From NCBI GenBank assembly GCA_031379035.1, contig JANNEU010000002.1, positions 1-7,877 on the forward strand: a stretch of 7,877 nt of DNA, written 5' to 3'. The stretch is from JABFRJ01 sp031379035. GTDB taxonomy: Bacteria > Pseudomonadota > Alphaproteobacteria > Rhizobiales > Hyphomicrobiaceae. Shown one piece after another: positions 4,571 to 7,877 of the stretch. Position numbers and translations under genes: made by a program. Each line of letters starts with the position of its first letter. Position 1 is the stretch's first letter. A model generated the notes under the pieces. It did not search any database. It worked only from the letters and a program-made list of their open reading frames with translations, and was not told the origin of the DNA.

Positions 4571-5941
4571 ATGTCCGTCATCGTCCGTTTTGCGCCAAGT
4601 CCCACTGGCAAGCTGCACATCGGCAACGTCCGCACCGCGCTGATCAACTGGTTGTTTGTGCGCAAGCAGGGCGGGCAGTTCATCCTGCGGTTGGACGATA
4701 CGGATCGTGAGCGGTCGACAGATGCCAACGCAGAAGCCATTCGCACCGATCTGACGTGGCTTGGGCTGAGCTGGGACAGCACGTTTCGCCAGTCGGACCG
4801 CACCCAGCGCTATGATGAGCGGAAGGCGGAGCTGATCACGAGTGGCCGCCTCTATCCCTGCTACGAAACCGAAGATGAACTTGATCGCAAGCGTAAGCGG
4901 CAGATGGCACGCGGCCTGCCACCGCTCTATGATCGGGCGGCGTTGAAGCTGACGGCGGCTGAGCGCGCCAAGTTCGAGGCGGATGGCATCAAGCCGCATT
5001 GGCGGTTCCGGCTGGCGAACACGGAAGCGCATGCGCCTGAGACGATTGTTCCCACTTTGGTGCGCTGGCCGGACCTCGTGCGCGGCGATCAGGCCATCGA
5101 CGTGTCATCCATGTCGGACCCCGTGGTGGCGCGCGGCGATGGCACCTATCTCTACACCTTCACGTCCGTCGTCGATGACATCGACAGCACGATCACGCAC
5201 ATCATTCGCGGCGAAGACCATGTGACGAACGCGGGCGTGCAGGCACAACTGTTCGAGGCGCTGGGAGCGACTGTTCCGGCGATGGCGCACTTCTCACTGC
5301 TGATCGGGGCCAATGGTGAGGCGTTGTCGAAGCGGCTCGGCTCGCTGTCGGTTGAAAGCTTTCGCGCGCAGGGGCTGGAGGCTATGGCCGTCAATTCGCT
5401 GGCGGCGCTGATCGGCACATCGGACGCGGTGCAGCCGATTGCAGCGCTGGCTGAACTGGCGGCGACGTTCGATATCACGCATCTGTCGAGCTCGCCGTCG
5501 CGGTTCGATACGGCGGAGTTAGAGGCGCTGAACGCCAAGCTGCTGCATAAGTTGCCGTATGCGGATGTCGCCACGCGGCTGGCGGCGCTGGGTGCCGATG
5601 GCGGTGAGACTGAGTGGCTGGCGGTGCGCGGCAATCTGGCGACGCTGGCGGATGCCAAGGTTTGGCACGGCGTCATTGATGGGCCGTCGGCGCCGGTGAT
5701 TGAGGACGCCGCGCTCTGCGTCACAGCCCGTGATCTGCTGCCGCCAGAACCGTGGGACGAGACGACGTGGGGCACCTGGACCAACGCTGTGAAGACTGCG
5801 ACCGGCGCGAAAGGCCGCGCGCTGTTCCATCCACTCCGGCTCGCGTTGACCGGTCGTGAGACAGGGCCAGAGCTGAAGGCTCTCTTGCCGCTCATCGGCC
5901 GGGCAAGAGCGGTGGAAAGGCTGGGTGGGGTGGTGGATTAG
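4571..5941 (+). CDS. gltX: Glutamyl-tRNA synthetase (second-type)
   Basis: This is a 456-residue class I aminoacyl-tRNA synthetase that charges tRNA with glutamate in the cytoplasm. The ATP site begins with RFAPSPTGKLHIGNVRTAL, where HIGN (16-19) stands for HIGH. RLDDTDRERS and EDHVTNAGVQAQLFEALG are standard GluRS segments. The KMSKS loop reads LSKRLGSLS (252-260), not the usual LSKRHGA. The zinc-binding region of many GluRS enzymes (CxC...YxC) is absent: it is replaced by LYPCYETEDEL, with a single Cys97. A helical anticodon-binding domain follows. These traits fit the GltX2-type enzymes found beside GltX1 in many Alphaproteobacteria, which in some bacteria favour tRNA-Gln, the substrate of the GatCAB amidotransferase; the tRNA preference here is inference. 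The start at 4571 is set by GAGGAG. The gene is 64 bp after the membrane-protein gene and converges with the toxin gene. Confidence 0.95.
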   Translation: MSVIVRFAPSPTGKLHIGNVRTALINWLFVRKQGGQFILRLDDTDRERSTDANAEAIRTDLTWLGLSWDSTFRQSDRTQRYDERKAELITSGRLYPCYETEDELDRKRKRQMARGLPPLYDRAALKLTAAERAKFEADGIKPHWRFRLANTEAHAPETIVPTLVRWPDLVRGDQAIDVSSMSDPVVARGDGTYLYTFTSVVDDIDSTITHIIRGEDHVTNAGVQAQLFEALGATVPAMAHFSLLIGANGEALSKRLGSLSVESFRAQGLEAMAVNSLAALIGTSDAVQPIAALAELAATFDITHLSSSPSRFDTAELEALNAKLLHKLPYADVATRLAALGADGGETEWLAVRGNLATLADAKVWHGVIDGPSAPVIEDAALCVTARDLLPPEPWDETTWGTWTNAVKTATGAKGRALFHPLRLALTGRETGPELKALLPLIGRARAVERLGGVVD

Positions 5942-5982
5942 GTCTCGGTTTAGGGCGATCACGCATCGCGCGCACTTGCCGG
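5942..5982. other. Convergent gap between gltX and the toxin gene
   Basis: The 41-bp gap lies between two converging stop codons. It contains a 5-bp inverted repeat (GCGAT 5955-5959, ATCGC 5965-5969) but no T-run on either strand, so no credible terminator is seen. Transcripts of gltX and the toxin pair may overlap. Confidence 0.4.
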
Positions 5983-6399
5983 TTACATGCTGAAAAACAA
6001 ATTCTTAAACGTCCTGCCTCGGGGTAAGCGATAAACGTCGAAGTCAGCATCGATGGAGGCAATGGTCGCCAAGTTCCGACGCTCGCACAGGGCGACAAGA
6101 GATGCGTCCGCGAGATCGGCAGGCAGATCGCTGTATTTTCGCATGACGTGTGCGATCCGTGGCAGATCATCACGCAAGCTGTCGTCAATTTGGACTGCGG
6201 CAGTGAGCCATTCCATGAAGCGGAACAAATTGGGCTGAATATCCGACAACATTGCCGCCACCTCCCCGACAACGAGAGAGTTCGTGATCAGGCGGGCGTC
6301 CTTGGCGCGGTGGAGAAAATTGACCGCCTGGGCGTGGTGCCGGTCGTCCCGATCAAACAGAGCGATCATGGGGCCAGCGTCAACGACGATGCTTTGCAC
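5983..6399 (-). CDS. PIN-domain toxin (VapC-like) of a type II toxin-antitoxin pair
   Basis: The product is 138 residues, normal for VapC toxins, which are Mg2+-dependent RNases often cutting tRNA or rRNA; the target here is unknown. The PIN fold opens with IVVDAGPMIALFDRDDRHH (Asp7). Conserved acidic residues follow in SLVVGEVAAML (Glu46), LADASLVALCE (Asp98) and ASIDADFDVYR (Asp117/Asp119), so the catalytic set looks complete. The start is GTG at 6399-6397, preceded by GGGAG (6411-6407) at 7 nt. A TTG directly before it is possible. The frame is open further upstream to 6615, but that part lies antiparallel in sense to nothing conserved and would bury the antitoxin, so it is rejected. The first 20 bp overlap the antitoxin 3' end, a typical arrangement for co-translation. 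Confidence 0.85.
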   Translation of the reverse strand: MQSIVVDAGPMIALFDRDDRHHAQAVNFLHRAKDARLITNSLVVGEVAAMLSDIQPNLFRFMEWLTAAVQIDDSLRDDLPRIAHVMRKYSDLPADLADASLVALCERRNLATIASIDADFDVYRLPRGRTFKNLFFSM

Positions 6400-6637
6400 C
6401 AAGGCGCTCCCTGATCCGCGCTTTGTAAGTGGTGGACCTGTCTGTCTCGCCGCTACCGGAACAGTCTTTGGAAAGGCGGCTCCAGGCGTCGTACGGCGTT
6501 TCGGTGTCAGGAGCGGCAGCCAAATGCGCGACAACCGCCGTTCGCACAAATTCAGACAGCGACTGCCCACTGAGCTCAAGGCGGCGCTTGAGGCGCCCAT
6601 CCGTTTCGTCGTCAAGGCGTATGGTAATGGTCGGCAT
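6380..6637 (-). CDS. Ribbon-helix-helix (CopG/VapB-like) antitoxin
   Basis: This encodes an 85-residue antitoxin. The N-terminus PTITIRLDDETDGRLKRRLE and the helix SGQSLSEFVRTAVVAHL form a ribbon-helix-helix DNA-binding domain (about residues 2-42), which dimerises and binds palindromic operators. The charged C-terminal part (about 50-85) is expected to be flexible and to wrap the toxin active site. ATG 6637 is chosen because the minus strand carries GGAGGT at 6649-6644, 6 nt upstream. The frame is open to 6721, but the extra residues have no such site and would run through the promoter. The gene starts 49 bp after the amine oxidase stop and overlaps the toxin by 20 bp. It is expected to neutralise the toxin and to repress its own promoter at the palindrome listed separately. 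Confidence 0.85.
   Translation of the reverse strand: MPTITIRLDDETDGRLKRRLELSGQSLSEFVRTAVVAHLAAAPDTETPYDAWSRLSKDCSGSGETDRSTTYKARIRERLGAKHRR
6407..6411 (-). promoter_or_regulatory. Ribosome binding site of the PIN toxin
   Basis: On the minus strand GGGAG at 6411-6407 is 7 nt before GTG 6399. It lies inside the antitoxin coding sequence and decides the toxin start. Confidence 0.5.
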
Positions 6638-6655
6638 CACATGACCTCCACATGA

Positions 6656-6674
6656 TGTCGTACAATGCACGACA
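6656..6674 (-). promoter_or_regulatory. Palindromic operator of the toxin-antitoxin operon
   Basis: TGTCGTACAATGCACGACA (plus strand) is a 19-bp palindrome with one mismatched pair around a 1-nt centre. It lies 19 bp upstream of the antitoxin ATG and covers the probable -10 box. Ribbon-helix-helix antitoxins bind such sites as paired dimers, so it is the natural autorepression operator. The binding itself is inferred. Confidence 0.65.
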
Positions 6675-6690
6675 ATTACCATATCGTCAA
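6662..6690 (-). promoter_or_regulatory. Likely promoter of the toxin-antitoxin operon
   Basis: On the minus strand TTGACG (6690-6685) is followed after 17 bp by CATTGT (6667-6662). The -35 is a near match to the sigma-70 consensus; the -10 matches poorly (three of six). The -35 overlaps the TGA stop of the amine oxidase gene, and the -10 lies in the palindrome, so repressor binding would block polymerase. Confidence 0.45.
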
Positions 6691-7877
6691 TCGCAGCAAT
6701 TGCCGTCGCCTTTTGCGCCACCGGTTACGCTTGCCGTGTTCTTATCGGGTGGTAGATCCATGGCCGGGTTGGCTGCGAAGAAGCCGTTCGGCTTCAGCAT
6801 GAAGCCGGCGTATTCGCACGACATGACGGGCATGTCTTCGGGCTTGCAGACATGCGTGTGCGCGAACGTGTGCCACAGCACGATGTCCTCGTTTTCAATT
6901 TTGCGGTTACCGGCGATGAATTTCGGCAGGCCATCACCGCCGGCGTGCTGATTGGGGAAGTTGCCCGAGGCATAGCGCTCGGCGGGATCGTATTGCGTCA
7001 CCCACACATGCTTGGTGGCGAATTGCGCGCGGCCACGGACCATCGACCCTTCCTGCGCCAGCATCAGCGGCGAAGGCTGCACGACCAGCTTGTAGCCAGG
7101 ATTGCCGCCGACGCTGTTCTTCTTGTTGGGGTTGGTCACCTTCCAATAGCGGCCGGTGCGGCCATCAGCTTCACGGGCGGCGTCGCGCTCGCGGGTCAGC
7201 ACGCGCGACGTGGTGTCGAACACGTTGCCATAGGGGTTATCGTCGCCCCACGGACGCGGCACATGATCGTGCTCGGAGATGGAGTTCTTTTCGCCATCCA
7301 CCATCATGTGCAGGCGGACATTGAAGATGTGCTGGTGGGTGGGGCCGGCGAGCCCTTCACCGACCATGCCGCCCCACGGGTAGGGTTTGCCGGGCGCGAC
7401 AGCGGACGTCTGGATGATGCCGGTCAGCTTGGCTTCCAGCTGGATGGTGCCGTCCTGGGCGAAGTACCAATAGAAGCCGTAGTCGTAGTTGCCGACAGTG
7501 GCGAAGAACGAAATCACCAGGCGCCGGGAGCGGCGCGCTTCGTACGTGTCGGTGCGGAACTCGTAGTGCTTCCACAGAATGCCGTAGTCTTCTTCGTGCA
7601 GGCAGATGACGTTCTTCATCATGGCGGGCACGCCGTTGTCGTCGGCCACGGCCACGTCGAAATAGTGGATGTGGCCGAGGCAATCGCAGCCAAGCTCCAG
7701 CGTGTTGGCGAGTTTGCCGAGACCGTACTCGCCAGCATCGAAGGCGTTTTTCCAGAAGTTGTTGGTGGTCGGGTCGGAGTAGGGCACGACCATTTCGGTC
7801 AAGCTCGCGCGATAGACGATGGGACGCTCTTTGCCGCCATTTTTCTGCGAGATCTGGCTGAGCACCAAACCTTCGCG
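6687..7877 (-). CDS. Copper amine oxidase (primary-amine oxidase), 3' part
   Basis: The gene enters from the right edge and stops at TGA 6689-6687, leaving 396 C-terminal residues of an enzyme usually 600-700 long. It oxidises primary amines to aldehydes with release of ammonia and hydrogen peroxide, using Cu2+ and a topaquinone made from a tyrosine. In fragment numbering, the catalytic base is Asp47 in FDAGEYGLG. The cofactor motif is TVGNYDYGF with precursor Tyr131. The copper ligands are His181 and His183 (THQH) and His342 (HTHVCKPEDMPVM). Cysteines in LGCDCLG and VICLHEED match the conserved disulphide region. The active site is therefore complete. The start, and any signal peptide that would tell periplasmic from cytoplasmic location, are outside the window. 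The tail after LPPDKN is short, Gly/Ala-rich and ends NCCD. Codon bias is strong and native-looking. Confidence 0.95.
   Translation of the reverse strand, partial: REGLVLSQISQKNGGKERPIVYRASLTEMVVPYSDPTTNNFWKNAFDAGEYGLGKLANTLELGCDCLGHIHYFDVAVADDNGVPAMMKNVICLHEEDYGILWKHYEFRTDTYEARRSRRLVISFFATVGNYDYGFYWYFAQDGTIQLEAKLTGIIQTSAVAPGKPYPWGGMVGEGLAGPTHQHIFNVRLHMMVDGEKNSISEHDHVPRPWGDDNPYGNVFDTTSRVLTRERDAAREADGRTGRYWKVTNPNKKNSVGGNPGYKLVVQPSPLMLAQEGSMVRGRAQFATKHVWVTQYDPAERYASGNFPNQHAGGDGLPKFIAGNRKIENEDIVLWHTFAHTHVCKPEDMPVMSCEYAGFMLKPNGFFAANPAMDLPPDKNTASVTGGAKGDGNCCD

Noticed and set aside
5152..5895. Minus-strand open frame of about 247 codons inside gltX
   Set aside because: It is antisense to clear GluRS coding sequence and has low-complexity Ser/Ala content.
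5955..5969. Bidirectional terminator between gltX and the toxin gene
   Set aside because: The stem is only 5 bp, with no T-run on either side.
6400..6615. N-terminal extension of the PIN toxin frame
   Set aside because: It overlaps the antitoxin in another frame, is unlike PIN proteins, and the GTG at 6399 has a proper ribosome site.
6638..6721. N-terminal extension of the antitoxin
   Set aside because: It would cross the promoter and palindrome and the amine oxidase stop; the ATG at 6637 has a GGAGGT site at ideal spacing.
1..7877. tRNA genes, CRISPR arrays, riboswitches
   Set aside because: I looked for cloverleaf-like segments, regularly spaced repeats and long structured leaders, and saw none.

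Overview
The window looks like a chromosomal segment from an alphaproteobacterium, most likely Hyphomicrobiales or a near relative. The support is high G+C with strong G/C preference at third codon positions, a glycerate 2-kinase / DUF1036 protein / pyruvate kinase gene order, and a second-type glutamyl-tRNA synthetase. Genus cannot be settled from the sequence alone.

Left part (1-2249, + strand): the last 49 codons of a glycerate 2-kinase (MOFRL domain), a likely intrinsic terminator, a secreted DUF1036 protein, then pyruvate kinase. Glycerate kinase makes 2-phosphoglycerate, enolase converts it to PEP, and pyruvate kinase converts PEP to pyruvate. The outer two genes therefore form a short lower-glycolysis / glycerate-use group, with a periplasmic protein of unknown role between them.

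Middle part (2250-3201): this is the most unusual stretch. Six bases after the pyk stop lies a GNAT-type acetyltransferase gene with codon use unlike its neighbours. It overlaps (ATGA) a small gene whose coding signal appears to change frame. Then comes a second copy of the last 111 bp of pyk. The two copies differ at four positions, all synonymous third codon positions. The layout is a roughly 0.84 kb unique cassette flanked by direct repeats of the pyk 3' end. It resembles an insertion that left, or supplied, an intact pyk C-terminus.

Right of the cassette (3202-5941, + strand): two consecutive genes I do not recognise (a helical protein of 242 aa and a two-helix membrane protein of 163 aa), then gltX. 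A perfect 6-bp inverted repeat sits just ahead of the first of these.

Right end (5983-7877, - strand): a compact type II toxin-antitoxin pair, with a ribbon-helix-helix antitoxin overlapping a PIN-domain (VapC-like) toxin by 20 bp. Just upstream is the 3' part of a copper amine oxidase gene that runs off the window. A near-perfect 19-bp palindrome covers the probable -10 of the antitoxin promoter, and its probable -35 overlaps the amine oxidase stop codon, which fits the usual autorepression of such modules. gltX and the toxin gene converge with 41 bp between their stops. No tRNA, rRNA, CRISPR array or transposase was seen, and no gene-free stretch exceeds 300 bp.
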